The notes under the pieces are model-generated. The model searched no databases, was not told the origin of the DNA, and saw nothing but the letters and a program-made list of their open reading frames with translations. This document shows, piece after piece, positions 12,431-20,894 of a stretch of DNA of 64,000 bases. Origin of the DNA: Sphingomonas montanisoli (GTDB taxonomy: Bacteria > Pseudomonadota > Alphaproteobacteria > Sphingomonadales > Sphingomonadaceae); the NCBI RefSeq assembly GCF_008274695.1, contig NZ_VTOU01000003.1, forward strand, positions 744,001 through 808,000. Reading direction: 5' to 3'. A program made the translations under genes and the position numbers. Numbering within the stretch: the first letter of the stretch is position 1; each line of letters starts with the position of its first letter.

Positions 12431-12461
12431 AACAAAAAGGGCCGGGATTGCTCCCGGCCCT
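12431..12461 (-). terminator. rho-independent terminator of the rplK-rplA unit
   Basis: A 10-bp perfect stem (12438-12447 with 12452-12461) with a four-base loop, followed on the minus strand by TTTTTGTT. It lies 26 bases after the rplA stop codon and shows that rplK-rplA and rplJ-rplL are separate transcripts here. Confidence 0.9.
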
Positions 12462-12486
12462 CTCGTGTCTCGAAAGACGGTCTGGA

Positions 12487-13185
12487 TCAGGCGACCGAGA
12501 CGTCCGCGACGTCGAGCTTGATGCCCGGACCCATCGTGGAGCTGAGCGCGACCTTCTGGAGATACTTGCCCTTGGCGCCCGCCGGCTTTGCCTTGACGAT
12601 CGCGTCGACGAACGCGTCGAAGTTGGCGCGCAGGTCTTCCGCCGGGAACGACGCCTTGCCGATGCCCGAGTGGATGATGCCGGCCTTTTCGACGCGGAAC
12701 TCGACCTGACCGCCCTTGGCGGCCTTGACGGCCTCACCGACGTTCATCGTCACGGTGCCCAGCTTCGGGTTCGGCATCAGGCCCTTCGGACCCAGGATCT
12801 TACCCAGGCGACCGACGAGGCCCATCATGTCCGGGGTCGCGATGCAGCGATCGAAATCGACCGTGCCGCCCTGGATCTGCTCGAGCAGGTCTTCGGCACC
12901 GACGACTTCGGCGCCGGCGGCCTTGGCTTCGTCAGCCTTGGCGCCGCGCGCGAACACGCCGACGCGGACGTCCTTGCCGGTGCCCTTGGGCAGCGTGACG
13001 ACGCCGCGGACCATCTGGTCGGCGTGGCGCGGATCGACGCCCAGGTTCAGCGCGACTTCGATCGTCTCGTCGAACTTCGAGGTGGCGTTGGTCTTGGCGA
13101 TCGCGATCGCTTCGTCGACGCCATACAGCTTGTTCGCGTCAACCGACGAGGACTGGCTCTTCTGCTTCTTGCTCTGCTTGGCCAT
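12487..13185 (-). CDS. rplA: 50S ribosomal protein L1
   Basis: 232-residue L1, of the ribosomal L1 stalk involved in tRNA release. Contains the family's [20 protein letters not shown] near the N terminus and the signature [20 protein letters not shown] in the middle domain. Starts 4 bases after the rplK stop codon, so the two are translationally close and cotranscribed, as usual. In E. coli L1 represses this operon by binding its mRNA; no such site was identified here. Confidence 0.99.
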   Translation of the reverse strand: MAKQSKKQKSQSSSVDANKLYGVDEAIAIAKTNATSKFDETIEVALNLGVDPRHADQMVRGVVTLPKGTGKDVRVGVFARGAKADEAKAAGAEVVGAEDLLEQIQGGTVDFDRCIATPDMMGLVGRLGKILGPKGLMPNPKLGTVTMNVGEAVKAAKGGQVEFRVEKAGIIHSGIGKASFPAEDLRANFDAFVDAIVKAKPAGAKGKYLQKVALSSTMGPGIKLDVADVSVA

Positions 13186-13189
13186 CGGA

Positions 13190-13621
13190 TCAGCCCTCCA
13201 CCACTTCGAGGCCCATCGCGCGGGCCGAGCCTTCGATGATGCGGGTCGCCGCTTCGATGTCGTTCGCGTTCAGATCCTTCATCTTCGCGCTTGCGATGTC
13301 GGCGAGCTGCGAGCGCTTGATCTTGCCGGCGCTTTCCTTGCCCGGCGCCTTCGAACCCGACTTGAGGCCGAGGGCCTTCTTGATCAGGAAGGTCGCGGGC
13401 GGGGTCTTCGTCTCGAACGAGAAGCTGCGATCGGCGTACACGGTGATCTTGGTCGGCAGCGGGGTGCCGACTTCCTGATCCGCAGTCGCTGCGTTGAACG
13501 CCTTGCAGAATTCCATGATGTTGACGCCGCGCTGACCGAGCGCGGGGCCGATCGGCGGCGACGGGTTCGCCTTGCCGGCCGGAACCTGCAGGTTGATATA
13601 ACCTGTGATCTTCTTAGCCAT
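13190..13621 (-). CDS. rplK: 50S ribosomal protein L11
   Basis: 143-residue L11, part of the GTPase-associated centre. Starts [20 protein letters not shown] and contains [21 protein letters not shown] and the C-terminal rRNA-binding domain with [16 protein letters not shown]. Precedes rplA by 4 bases; 135 bases separate it from nusG. That gap holds a GC-rich stretch with short inverted repeats (GGAGGC/GCCTCC near 13685-13702) but no clear terminator. Confidence 0.99.
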   Translation of the reverse strand: MAKKITGYINLQVPAGKANPSPPIGPALGQRGVNIMEFCKAFNAATADQEVGTPLPTKITVYADRSFSFETKTPPATFLIKKALGLKSGSKAPGKESAGKIKRSQLADIASAKMKDLNANDIEAATRIIEGSARAMGLEVVEG

Positions 13622-13756
13622 GTTTCACTCACTCTGTTGCTGGCGATGCCCGAAGGCGCCGCCGGTTCAAGTTTAGCGGTTCATGCGGAGGCCGAAGCCT
13701 CCTCCCGCGAACATCCCGGCCGAAGCCGGAATTCATTGTGCGCCCGAAGGCGCGAA

Positions 13757-14296
13757 TTACTTGACGCGCTCGACCTGTTCGAACTCGAGCTCGACCGGGG
13801 TCGCGCGGCCGAAGATCGACACCGACACCTTGACGCGGCTGCGATCGAAATCGAGCTCCTCGACGGTGCCGTTGAAGCTGGCGAAGGGGCCGTCGAGCAC
13901 CTTGACCTGATCGCCGATCTCGTAATCGACCTTGAGCTTCGCCTTCGGCGCGGCGGCGGCGGCCTCTTCCTTGGTGTTCAGGATGCGCGCGGCCTCGGCC
14001 TCGGTGATCGCCTGCGGCTTGCCCATCGAACCCAGGAAGCCCGTCACCTTCGGCGTGTTCTTCACCAGGTGATAGACGTCGTCGTTCATGCTCAGCTTCG
14101 CCAGCACATAGCCGGGGAAGAATTTGCGGTCCGACGTGATCTTCTTGCCGCGGCGAACCTCGGTGATCTTTTCGGTCGGAACCTCGACCGCTTCGACGAG
14201 CTGTTCGAGACCCAGGCGCGTCGCATCGGCGAGGATGGCTTCCTTCACCTTGTTCTCGAAGCCCGAATAGGCATGAATGATGTACCAGCGCGCCAC
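13757..14296 (-). CDS. nusG: transcription termination/antitermination factor NusG
   Basis: 179-residue NusG. N-terminal NGN domain begins ARWYIIHAYSGFENKVKEAI; FFPGYVLAKLSMNDDVYHLVKNTPKVTGFLG is the conserved RNAP-binding part (given in separate pieces: FFPGYVLAKL and VKNTPKVTGFLG). C-terminal KOW domain IGDQVKVLDGPFASFNGTV. The start codon is GTG (14296), directly followed by GCG CGC TGG. 13 bases downstream of secE, so the two form the usual secE-nusG unit. Confidence 0.98.
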   Translation of the reverse strand: MARWYIIHAYSGFENKVKEAILADATRLGLEQLVEAVEVPTEKITEVRRGKKITSDRKFFPGYVLAKLSMNDDVYHLVKNTPKVTGFLGSMGKPQAITEAEAARILNTKEEAAAAAPKAKLKVDYEIGDQVKVLDGPFASFNGTVEELDFDRSRVKVSVSIFGRATPVELEFEQVERVK

Positions 14297-14312
14297 GCGA
14301 TCCGTCTTTCTC

Positions 14313-14510
14313 TTAACCCAGCAGCGACAGCAGCATCTGAACGATGCGGCTGAACAGCTGGTCGATGCCGAAGAAGAACAGGCCGAGCACCATCGTCATG
14401 ATGCCGACCATGACCGTGGTCATGATCGTTTCCTTGCGGCTGGGCCACACGACCTTTGCGGTCTCGGCCTTTACCTGCTGGATGAACTCGCCCGGTGAAG
14501 TCTTCGCCAC
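14313..14510 (-). CDS. secE: preprotein translocase subunit SecE
   Basis: 65-residue single-span SecE of the SecYEG channel. The N-terminal amphipathic region FIQQVKAETAKVVWPSRKET carries the family's VxWPSRxET, followed by one membrane helix (about 31-52). Two starts are possible: TTG 14513 or GTG 14510. GTG is chosen because AGGAAGG then lies 7 bases upstream, and it gives the common N terminus MAKTSPGEF. Lies between tRNA-Trp and nusG, the usual order. Confidence 0.95.
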   Translation of the reverse strand: MAKTSPGEFIQQVKAETAKVVWPSRKETIMTTVMVGIMTMVLGLFFFGIDQLFSRIVQMLLSLLG

Positions 14511-14613
14511 CAAAAAACCTTCCTAATAGCGACACGAGGCCGCGATCCGCCCTTAAAGCCTTACGGCCGGCGAACCTGACCTCGTCTCTTCTCGCGATCC
14601 ACCATCAAAGAAA

Positions 14614-14689
14614 TGGCAGGAGTGCACGGACTCGAACCGTGGGCCCTCGGTTTTGGAGACCGATGCTCTACCAACTGAGCTACACTCCT
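14614..14689 (-). tRNA. trnW: tRNA-Trp (CCA anticodon)
   Basis: 76 bases including an encoded CCA end. Read on the minus strand, acceptor arms AGGAGTG and CACTCCT pair; D-arm AGCTCAGTTGGTAGAGC; anticodon loop CTCCAAA within stem TCGGT/ACCGA gives anticodon CCA; T-arm with GGTTCGAGTCC. Position just upstream of secE is common in bacteria. Confidence 0.98.
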
Positions 14690-14756
14690 CCGGATCGGAG
14701 ACGGCGGCACATAGCGGTGGGGGGAGGCGAGTGCAAGTGGCTGAGCGCGCGCAGGA

Positions 14757-15467
14757 TCAGGGTTTATAGACGATCTTGTCGTCCGCGACGTCCCATCCGG
14801 CGCCGCCCTTGCCGTCAGCCGTGAACGTCACCGGAACCGCGATTCGGTGGCCGCACGGCGCGAAGCTCCACACCTCGCTCCACGACCCCTTGTAACGGAT
14901 GCCGAGGCGGTCGGGCGACAGATCGGCGCTGCGGCCGGCAACCCGCACCGCGACCGGCGCGATGTTCGCCGGCCTGCAGCGCGGATCGGAGAGCGCGAGT
15001 TTTGCGAGAGCGGGCCGGACAATGGCTGGCATCACGGCGCGGGCGAGCGAGGGCCAGGCCAGCCCTTCGCCGCGTCCGTCATAGAAAGCGCTCAGGCTCT
15101 GGCCGTCGGCGCCGCGCAGCACCAGGATGCGCGCGGGATCCTCCGCCGGGCAGTTCGCGACGGTCGCGGAAAGCAGCCACCCATTCTCGATCCGCCCCGC
15201 GACGATCGCCTGCGTGACGAAATTGTCGAGCGTAACGGGGCGCAGGACGCCCAGCTTCACATTGGCGGGCATGCAGCCGCCGCGCCGCTCGGCATCGGCG
15301 CGCAGCACATCGGCGACGGCGCGTGCCAGCGGCTCGCCCTCGGGCAGCGGCTTGGCGTTGATCGCATCGAGCTGCCGCGCCATGTCCTGCGCGCCCGCCA
15401 TCGGATCGAGCGGGGCGGCGGCGGCCGGGACGGCGAAGGCGGTGAGGAGCAGGAGAAGCAGGCGCAT
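14757..15467 (-). CDS. secreted hypothetical protein
   Basis: 236 residues with a clear signal peptide (MRLLLLLLTAFAVPAAAAPL, cleavage about residue 18). Not recognised. Four or more Cys in the mature part (GGC at about 63, VANC, DPRC, FAPCGH) suggest disulfides in the periplasm. The C terminus (VWSFAPCGH..., VPVTFTADGKGGAGWDV) looks like a small beta domain. Start 15467 was chosen for its signal peptide; longer frames run into the downstream repeat. It stands alone between tRNA-Trp and an intergenic repeat. Confidence 0.75.
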   Translation of the reverse strand: MRLLLLLLTAFAVPAAAAPLDPMAGAQDMARQLDAINAKPLPEGEPLARAVADVLRADAERRGGCMPANVKLGVLRPVTLDNFVTQAIVAGRIENGWLLSATVANCPAEDPARILVLRGADGQSLSAFYDGRGEGLAWPSLARAVMPAIVRPALAKLALSDPRCRPANIAPVAVRVAGRSADLSPDRLGIRYKGSWSEVWSFAPCGHRIAVPVTFTADGKGGAGWDVADDKIVYKP

Positions 15468-15479
15468 CGCATCTCCATA

Positions 15480-15564
15480 ATCGTCATTGCGGGTGAAGCG
15501 AAGCAATCCATTCTGCCGTTCGGAGTGGATTGCCGCGTCGCCTTCGGCTCCTCGCAATGACGAT
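15480..15564. repeat. 85-bp palindromic intergenic repeat
   Basis: Ends ATCGTCATTGC (15480-15490) and GCAATGACGAT (15554-15564) are perfect inverted repeats; inside lie CAATCCA (15505-15511) and its complement TGGATTG (15536-15542). This cruciform-forming element resembles the CGTCATTGCGAGG-type intergenic repeats found in many copies in alphaproteobacterial genomes. It lies between the fatty acyl-AMP ligase 3' end and the secreted hypothetical gene, and may also act as a terminator. Confidence 0.8.
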
Positions 15565-15585
15565 TTTTCAGAAACGACCGACAGC

Positions 15586-17310
15586 TTACGCCGCGATGTC
15601 GTAGCCCTGGATCTCGCCCGACAGGTAAAGATTGCGCGCCTTGGCACGGCTGAGCTTGCCCGAGCTGGTCTTGGGCAAGGTGCGCGGCGGCACCAGTTCG
15701 ACCACGCAGTGCATGCCCGTGATCGCGCGCACCTTCTCGCGGATCTGTTCGCGCAGGCGCGCGCGCTCCTGCGGGTCCGACGTGCGGCACTGGACCAGGA
15801 CGGCGGGGGTCTCCTCCCCGCCCGGGGTGGTGATCGCGAAGGCGGCGATGTCGCCCGCCTTGAAGCCCGGCAACTGCTCCACGGCCCATTCGATATCCTG
15901 GGGCCAGTGGTTCTTGCCATTGATGATGATCATGTCCTTGGCGCGGCCGACGATGTAGATATAGCCGTCCGAAATATAGGCCATGTCGCCGGTGTCGAGC
16001 CAGTCGTCGACCATGCAGGCGGCGGTCGCATCATCGTCGCGGAAATAGCCGGTCATGATCGACGGGCCCTTGGCCCACAGCTTGCCGATCATCTTTTCGG
16101 GCAGGATGCCGCCATCGTCGTCGCGGATCTCGACGAGCATGTCGCGTACCGGCTTGCCGCAATTGACGATCGAGCGGAAACGGCGCGGGCGATCCTGGCT
16201 ATGGTCGCCGCCCGACAGCTGGGTCTCCTCGACCAGCTCGACGCGGATGCCTTCACCCGGCGGCATGATCGAGACGGCGAGCGTCGCTTCGGCGAGGCCA
16301 TAGCTGGGCAGGAAGGCATTGGCCTTGAACCCCGCCTCGGCAAAGGCATCGACGAAGGCCTGCATCACGTCCGGACGGATCATGTCCGCGCCGTTGCCCG
16401 CAAGCCGCCAGCGCGACAGATCGAAGCGATCGACCGCCTTGGTCTGGCTCGACATGCGGCGCGCGCAGATGTCGTAGCCGAAGGTCGGCGAGTAGCTGAT
16501 CGTCGTGCCCTCGTTCCGGCTGATCATGTCGAGCCAGGCGAGCGGACGGCGGGCGAAATCCTCGGTCTTCAGATAGTCGGTCGACACCTGGTTCGCGACC
16601 GGCGACAGGAAGCAGCCGACCAGACCCATGTCGTGATACCAGGGCAGCCACGAAATGCAGCGATCGCCGGGTTCGACCTCCATGCCGTGCGAATGCGCGG
16701 CGAGGTTGTTGAGCAGGGCGCGATGCGTGACGGCGACGCCGTGCGGGAAGCGGGTCGATCCGCTCGAATATTGAAGATAGGCGATGTCGTCGCCATCGGC
16801 GCGGGGCAGATCGACCACGGGCGCATCCGCCGCGTTGAACGTCTCGTACGCGATGCTCTCGACATTGCGCAGCGCGCCGGCGGCACCGGCCATTTCGGCG
16901 AGTTCGGCCGGGAACAGGAACAGGCGCGGGTCCGACGAGCCGAGCTGGACCGCCAGCTGATCGATATAGCTGTCCTTGCCGCCGAAGCTGGTCGGCAGCG
17001 GCAGCGGCACCGGCCAGGCGCGCGCATAGACCGCACCAAAAAAGGCCACCGCGAAATCGACACCGGTTTCGGCCACCAGCGCGATGCGATCGCCCGGCGC
17101 GATACCCGCAGCGATCAGGCGATGCGCGTGGACGATCGCATCCGCACGCAGTTCGGCGAAGCTGTACGGGCGGGCCAGATTGCCGCGCGCATCATGGAAA
17201 TTGAGGCCGCGCACGCCGCTGGCGGCATAATCGAGCGCCTGGTCGAGCGTGCCGAAGTCGGCGAAGCGGCGGGCAAGCGTGTCGGTCGTCGGCGTCGGCA
17301 CAAGGGCCAT
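15586..17310 (-). CDS. fatty acyl-AMP ligase (FadD32/FAAL type)
   Basis: 574-residue adenylate-forming enzyme that activates a fatty acid as acyl-AMP, normally for transfer to an acyl carrier protein. Core motifs: LQYSSGSTRFPHGVAVTH (P-loop, FAAL version), SWLPWYHDMGLVG, FLPSYGLAEATLAVS, DWLDTGDMAYISDGYIYIVGR and the C-terminal lysine region LPKTSSGKLSRAKAR. The HDMGL and LPSYGLAE forms are those of FAALs rather than acyl-CoA ligases. ATG 17310 is preferred over GTG 17328 because AGGA lies 9 bases before it. No acyl carrier protein, polyketide or peptide synthetase gene is beside it, so the acceptor is unknown; sphingolipid or lipid-tail assembly is possible. Confidence 0.88.
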   Translation of the reverse strand: MALVPTPTTDTLARRFADFGTLDQALDYAASGVRGLNFHDARGNLARPYSFAELRADAIVHAHRLIAAGIAPGDRIALVAETGVDFAVAFFGAVYARAWPVPLPLPTSFGGKDSYIDQLAVQLGSSDPRLFLFPAELAEMAGAAGALRNVESIAYETFNAADAPVVDLPRADGDDIAYLQYSSGSTRFPHGVAVTHRALLNNLAAHSHGMEVEPGDRCISWLPWYHDMGLVGCFLSPVANQVSTDYLKTEDFARRPLAWLDMISRNEGTTISYSPTFGYDICARRMSSQTKAVDRFDLSRWRLAGNGADMIRPDVMQAFVDAFAEAGFKANAFLPSYGLAEATLAVSIMPPGEGIRVELVEETQLSGGDHSQDRPRRFRSIVNCGKPVRDMLVEIRDDDGGILPEKMIGKLWAKGPSIMTGYFRDDDATAACMVDDWLDTGDMAYISDGYIYIVGRAKDMIIINGKNHWPQDIEWAVEQLPGFKAGDIAAFAITTPGGEETPAVLVQCRTSDPQERARLREQIREKVRAITGMHCVVELVPPRTLPKTSSGKLSRAKARNLYLSGEIQGYDIAA

Positions 17311-17485
17311 GTTCGTTCTTTTCCTCACTCGATCCGGATCACCGCGCTGCGCAAAACCGGCACTTTCTGCCGATATTCGCGCACGATAACCCCGATCGGT
17401 TCATGGGCCCAAGGCCCGCAATGTTACGCTTTTACAGTCGCTCCCGCGTTCAAATTCCGGCCCGACTGTGGCACAAAGATGGCGC

Positions 17486-18031
17486 ATGCCCTACGAAACC
17501 CGAAAGCGCGGCGAAAGCCCGACCTCCCGCCCCTATGATCGCGCGGGCCTCGATCGCATCGCGCTCGCTTATGTCGGCCGCTATGCCACGACGCGCGCGA
17601 AACTGGCCGATTATCTGCGCCGTAAGCTGCGCCAGCACGGCTGGGCGGAGGACGGGAGCGCGCCCATCGATGCGATCGTCGAACGCATGACGGAACTCCG
17701 TTATGTCGACGACGAAGTCTTCGCCCGGTCGCGCGCCGAATCGCTGTCGCGACGGGGCTATGGCGGGCACCGGATCGCCGCCGCACTGGCCGCCGCCGGT
17801 GTCGATCGCGACATGGCTGCCGATGTCGCGCCCGACGAGGATCAGGCGGAGGCCGCCGCGACAGCCTTCGCCCGCCGGCGCCGCATCGGCCCGTTCGCGA
17901 CCGCCCCGGCCGATCGCGAATCGCGGAATCGCGCGCTTGCGGCGATGCTTCGCGCGGGACATGATTCCACGATCGCGCGACGGATCGTCGATCTCGATCC
18001 GTCCCTTGCCGGGACCGAACAGGATGATTAG
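17486..18031 (+). CDS. recX: RecX-family regulatory protein
   Basis: 181-residue protein with RecX three-helix repeats: YVGRYATTRAKLADYLRRKL, then AIVERMTELRYVDDEVFARS...LSRRGYGGHRIAAAL, typical of RecX, which inhibits RecA filaments. A GTG 18 bases upstream could be an alternative start; ATG 17486 was kept. recA is not in the window. Divergent from the fatty acyl-AMP ligase gene and followed by the cold-shock gene. Confidence 0.85.
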   Translation: MPYETRKRGESPTSRPYDRAGLDRIALAYVGRYATTRAKLADYLRRKLRQHGWAEDGSAPIDAIVERMTELRYVDDEVFARSRAESLSRRGYGGHRIAAALAAAGVDRDMAADVAPDEDQAEAAATAFARRRRIGPFATAPADRESRNRALAAMLRAGHDSTIARRIVDLDPSLAGTEQDD

Positions 18032-18123
18032 CCGTAAAACGGCGATGGACGACGCGCGATAAGCATCTTCGTTTCACAAATGTTATATGTTAACTTGGCG
18101 TATTGAGGGCAGGTGTTTCGATA

Positions 18124-18720
18124 ATGAACGAGCAGTCGGTTGCGTCCCTATCCATGCGCGATCCCGGCGATGTCGCCGATGACGGCCGTCTTGCGCCCCC
18201 AGTAAACGAAGCAGCAGAAACCATCGTCGGTGCGGTCAAGTGGTTCGACGCCACCCGCGGCTTCGGGTTCATCGCGGCCGATGGCGATCGCGGCGATGTT
18301 CTGGTCCATTTTTCGGTTCTGCGCGATCATGGTCGCCGCACCCTGCCCGAAGGCGCGCGCGTGGCGTGCGAAGTCGTGGGTCGCGATCGTGGCCTGCAGG
18401 CACGCCGCATCCTGGCGATCGACCTGTCGACCGCAACCGGCCCCGATCCCGACCTGATCGCCCGCCGCAACGCCGACCGCGTCGATCCCGTCGCGCTGAT
18501 CGACGACGCGGGTGATCCCGAGCCCGTGACGGTCAAGTGGTTCAACCGGCTGAAGGGCTATGGCTTCGTCGTCCGCGATGGCGAGACCCAGGACATCTTC
18601 GTCCATATGGAGACGGTGCGTCGCGCCGGCCTGGCCGACCTTCTGCCCGAAACGCGGATGCGCGCGCGCATCGCCGCCGGCCGCAAGGGGCCGCTCGCGG
18701 TCGAGCTGATCGCGGACTGA
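18124..18720 (+). CDS. tandem cold-shock-domain protein
   Basis: 198-residue cytoplasmic protein with two cold-shock domains, about 37-105 and 140-196. Each has the nucleic-acid-binding motif: [12 protein letters not shown]...VLVHFSVL in the first and [12 protein letters not shown]...IFVHMETV in the second. Single-stranded RNA/DNA chaperone activity is expected. An acidic N-terminal tail of about 35 residues and a linker of about 35 separate the domains. Start 18124 has GGGCAGG 10 bases upstream. The 70-base upstream region is unusually AT-rich (TTATATGTTAAC), which suits a strong promoter and a cold-responsive leader. Followed 5 bases later by the DUF192 gene, the usual alphaproteobacterial neighbour. 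Confidence 0.93.
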   Translation: MNEQSVASLSMRDPGDVADDGRLAPPVNEAAETIVGAVKWFDATRGFGFIAADGDRGDVLVHFSVLRDHGRRTLPEGARVACEVVGRDRGLQARRILAIDLSTATGPDPDLIARRNADRVDPVALIDDAGDPEPVTVKWFNRLKGYGFVVRDGETQDIFVHMETVRRAGLADLLPETRMRARIAAGRKGPLAVELIAD

Positions 18721-18725
18721 TTTCC

Positions 18726-19199
18726 ATGCTGCGTTTTCGTCTGAGCCTGGCGCTCGCCTGCGCGTCGCTGGCCGCATGTGCGCCGACCGCCACCACCGCC
18801 GCGAAGGCGCCCGCGATGGCGACGGCTCCGCTGACGATCGAAACGGCGAAGGGCAAGCTGCACTATCAGGTCGAGGTCGCCCGCAGCTTCGACGAGCAGG
18901 AACGCGGCCTGATGTTCCGCACCAGCCTGCCCGCGCAGGGCGGCATGATCTTCCCGATGGTGCCCAACCGGGTCGCCACCTTCTGGATGAAGAACACGCT
19001 GATCCAGCTCGACATGATCTTCATCCGCGCAGACGGCACGATCGCCCGCATCGCGACCGCGCAGCCCGAGACGCTCGACACGGTCGATTCGGGCGAGCCG
19101 GTGGCCGCCGTGCTGGAAATCGTCGGCGGTGGCGCCGCCAAGGCGGGCATCGCCGAGGGCGATCGCGTCACATGGGCCGATCCCGCGCTTCGCCATTGA
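18726..19199 (+). CDS. DUF192 secreted protein
   Basis: 157 residues with a signal peptide that ends in a lipobox-like LAAC (Cys18), so possibly a lipoprotein. DUF192 core from about 37: ETAKGKLHYQVEVA, EQERGLMFRTSL, FWMKNTLIQLDMIFI, VLEIVGGGAAKAGI. The function of the family is not established. Begins 5 bases after the cold-shock gene, so it is cotranscribed with it. Confidence 0.9.
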   Translation: MLRFRLSLALACASLAACAPTATTAAKAPAMATAPLTIETAKGKLHYQVEVARSFDEQERGLMFRTSLPAQGGMIFPMVPNRVATFWMKNTLIQLDMIFIRADGTIARIATAQPETLDTVDSGEPVAAVLEIVGGGAAKAGIAEGDRVTWADPALRH

Positions 19200-19254
19200 T
19201 ATTGCGCGAGCCTTGATATTGCACAGGGGCGGCTATCCGGGCTAAGCGGCGCTC

Positions 19255-19644
19255 ATGGGTCTGCTCAAATCGATCTTCACCTGGTGGGACGGCGCCACGA
19301 TCGGCACGCGTCTCTTCAGCAGCCGCAACGGCACTCGCGTCGGCGAGGATGCTCTGGGCAACCTCTATTTCGAAGGTGGTACGACCACCGACGGCCGCAA
19401 GCGCCGCTGGGTGATCTACAACGGTCCTAACGACGCCAGCCGCGTGCCTGCCGAATGGCACACCTGGCTGCACCACACGACCGACATCACCCCCGACAAG
19501 CTTCCCGCCCCGCGCACCTGGCAGAAGCAGCCCTTGCCCAATTTGACGGGTACCGAGGCCGCCTATCTGCCGTCGGGCGCGCTCGAGCGTGGCGGCGTGC
19601 GCGCCGCGGCGACCGGCGACTACGAGGCGTGGACGCCCAATTGA
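19255..19644 (+). CDS. complex I accessory subunit NDUFA12-like
   Basis: 129-residue homologue of the NDUFA12/B17.2 accessory subunit of NADH:ubiquinone oxidoreductase, found in alphaproteobacteria and mitochondria. Seen: IFTWWDGATIGTRLF, VGEDALGNLYFE, RRWVIYNGPNDASRVPAEWH and WLHHTTD, the conserved block. Heads a plus-strand run with mlaD and the DUF2155 gene, as in many alphaproteobacteria. Confidence 0.95.
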   Translation: MGLLKSIFTWWDGATIGTRLFSSRNGTRVGEDALGNLYFEGGTTTDGRKRRWVIYNGPNDASRVPAEWHTWLHHTTDITPDKLPAPRTWQKQPLPNLTGTEAAYLPSGALERGGVRAAATGDYEAWTPN

Positions 19645-19695
19645 GGCATCGCCCGAACTTCCAGGCCAGAACTTCCAAGAAGGCTTCCGACTGAC

Positions 19696-20202
19696 ATGAA
19701 GGCTGTGCTGCGCGATCATCTGGGCGAGGCGTTCGTCGGCCTGTTCGTCGTCATCTTCGCGGCGTGGTTCGTGTGGTTCGCCTGGTCGCAGACCGGCGGC
19801 GGCGCGAAAGCGGGCGCGATCCACGTCGCCGCCCTCTTCCCCAATTCGAGCGGGATCAACGTCGGCAGTGACGTGCGTGTCGCCGGCATGAAGGTCGGCA
19901 CCGTCACACAGCAGGCGCTCGATCCGCAGAGCTTTCAGGTCAAGCTGACCCTCGCCATCGATCCGTCGGTCAAGCTGCCGGCGGACAGCAGCGCGGCGAT
20001 CACGTCCGAAGGCTTTCTCGGCTCCAATTTCATCTCGCTGATCCCGGGCGGGGAAACCGCGCCGCTCAAGGAAGGCGACACCATCGCCGATACGCAGGGC
20101 GCGATGGACCTGATGAGCATGGTCGGGCAGTTCATCAATAAGTCCGGCGACGCCAAGACCCCGGAAACGTCGGCCGAAGCGCCGGCAGACGCCACGAAAT
20201 GA
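19696..20202 (+). CDS. mlaD: MlaD-like phospholipid-transport protein
   Basis: 168-residue MCE-domain protein of the Mla system, which returns mislocalised phospholipids from the outer to the inner membrane. One N-terminal membrane helix (about 13-32), then the MCE domain (about 40-125) with LFPNSSGINVGSDVRVAGMK and SEGFLGSNFISLIPGG. The tail is a short low-complexity stretch. mlaE and mlaF are not next to it here. It overlaps the next gene by 4 bases (ATGA). Confidence 0.9.
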   Translation: MKAVLRDHLGEAFVGLFVVIFAAWFVWFAWSQTGGGAKAGAIHVAALFPNSSGINVGSDVRVAGMKVGTVTQQALDPQSFQVKLTLAIDPSVKLPADSSAAITSEGFLGSNFISLIPGGETAPLKEGDTIADTQGAMDLMSMVGQFINKSGDAKTPETSAEAPADATK

Positions 20203-20894
20203 ACTGGTCGACGCTGGGCGCGCTGACGCTCGGCATCGCGGTGCTCGGCACGGCCGGGCTGATCGCCTGGGAAGCCGATGCCTTCCAGCAGGCCGAGATC
20301 GAGGCGGTGCCCGACGAGGCCGCAGCGGCGGCTGCCGCGCCTGCGCCGGTTGCCACGCCCGAGGAAGAATCCGCGCCCGCCGAAGCGCCCAAGGAGGTGG
20401 TGCGCGCGCCCGTTCCTGCGGATACCCCGCTCGCCACCGCCGAAACCCCGCTGAACGAGCGCGTCGCCGTGCTGGGCCTGCTCAACAAGCGTAACGGCGA
20501 ATCGCGCGAGCTGACCCTGCGCCCCGGCCAGGCGGTGCGCGTACGCGACGTGATCATCCGGCTCGCCTCATGCGAGACGACCGCGCCATGGGAGGACCAG
20601 AAGCTGACCGGCGCCTTCGTTCAACTGGACATCCAGCGGCGCGAAGGCGGCTATCGCCGCGCCTTCTCCGGCTGGCTGTACAAGGAATCACCGTCACTGA
20701 ACGCGGTGCAGGATCCGGTTTACGACGTCTGGCCCAAGAGCTGCACGATGTCGCATCCCGATATCGGCCCGGCGACAGTGCGTGTTTCGGGATCGACGGC
20801 CCCGTCGATCGCAAAGAAGTCCGCACCAGCCCAGCCGGTCGAGAGCGAAGCGCCCGCCCCGACGCCGAGTGCCGAATCGAGCAACGCCACATAA
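20199..20894 (+). CDS. DUF2155 membrane-anchored protein
   Basis: 231 residues: N-terminal membrane anchor (about 5-25), an Ala/Pro/Glu-rich linker (about 30-90), the DUF2155 domain (about 95-185: [56 protein letters not shown]), and a low-complexity tail. Cys of LASC and KSC may pair. The family is found beside NDUFA12 and aat in alphaproteobacteria; its role is unknown. Starts inside mlaD (ATGA). Its last 175 bases run over the 3' end of aat on the other strand; the overlap includes the end of the conserved domain, so it cannot be explained just by a spurious tail. Confidence 0.88.
   Translation: MNWSTLGALTLGIAVLGTAGLIAWEADAFQQAEIEAVPDEAAAAAAAPAPVATPEEESAPAEAPKEVVRAPVPADTPLATAETPLNERVAVLGLLNKRNGESRELTLRPGQAVRVRDVIIRLASCETTAPWEDQKLTGAFVQLDIQRREGGYRRAFSGWLYKESPSLNAVQDPVYDVWPKSCTMSHPDIGPATVRVSGSTAPSIAKKSAPAQPVESEAPAPTPSAESSNAT

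Noticed and set aside
10824-12521. 565-residue frame opposite the M20 peptidase
   Set aside because: Shadow frame; the peptidase carries all zinc ligands and a signal peptide on the other strand.
12160-14353. Plus-strand frames across rplA, rplK and nusG
   Set aside because: Antisense to three certain ribosomal/transcription genes.
14689-14756. Second tRNA next to tRNA-Trp
   Set aside because: No cloverleaf can be formed; only the Trp gene is present.
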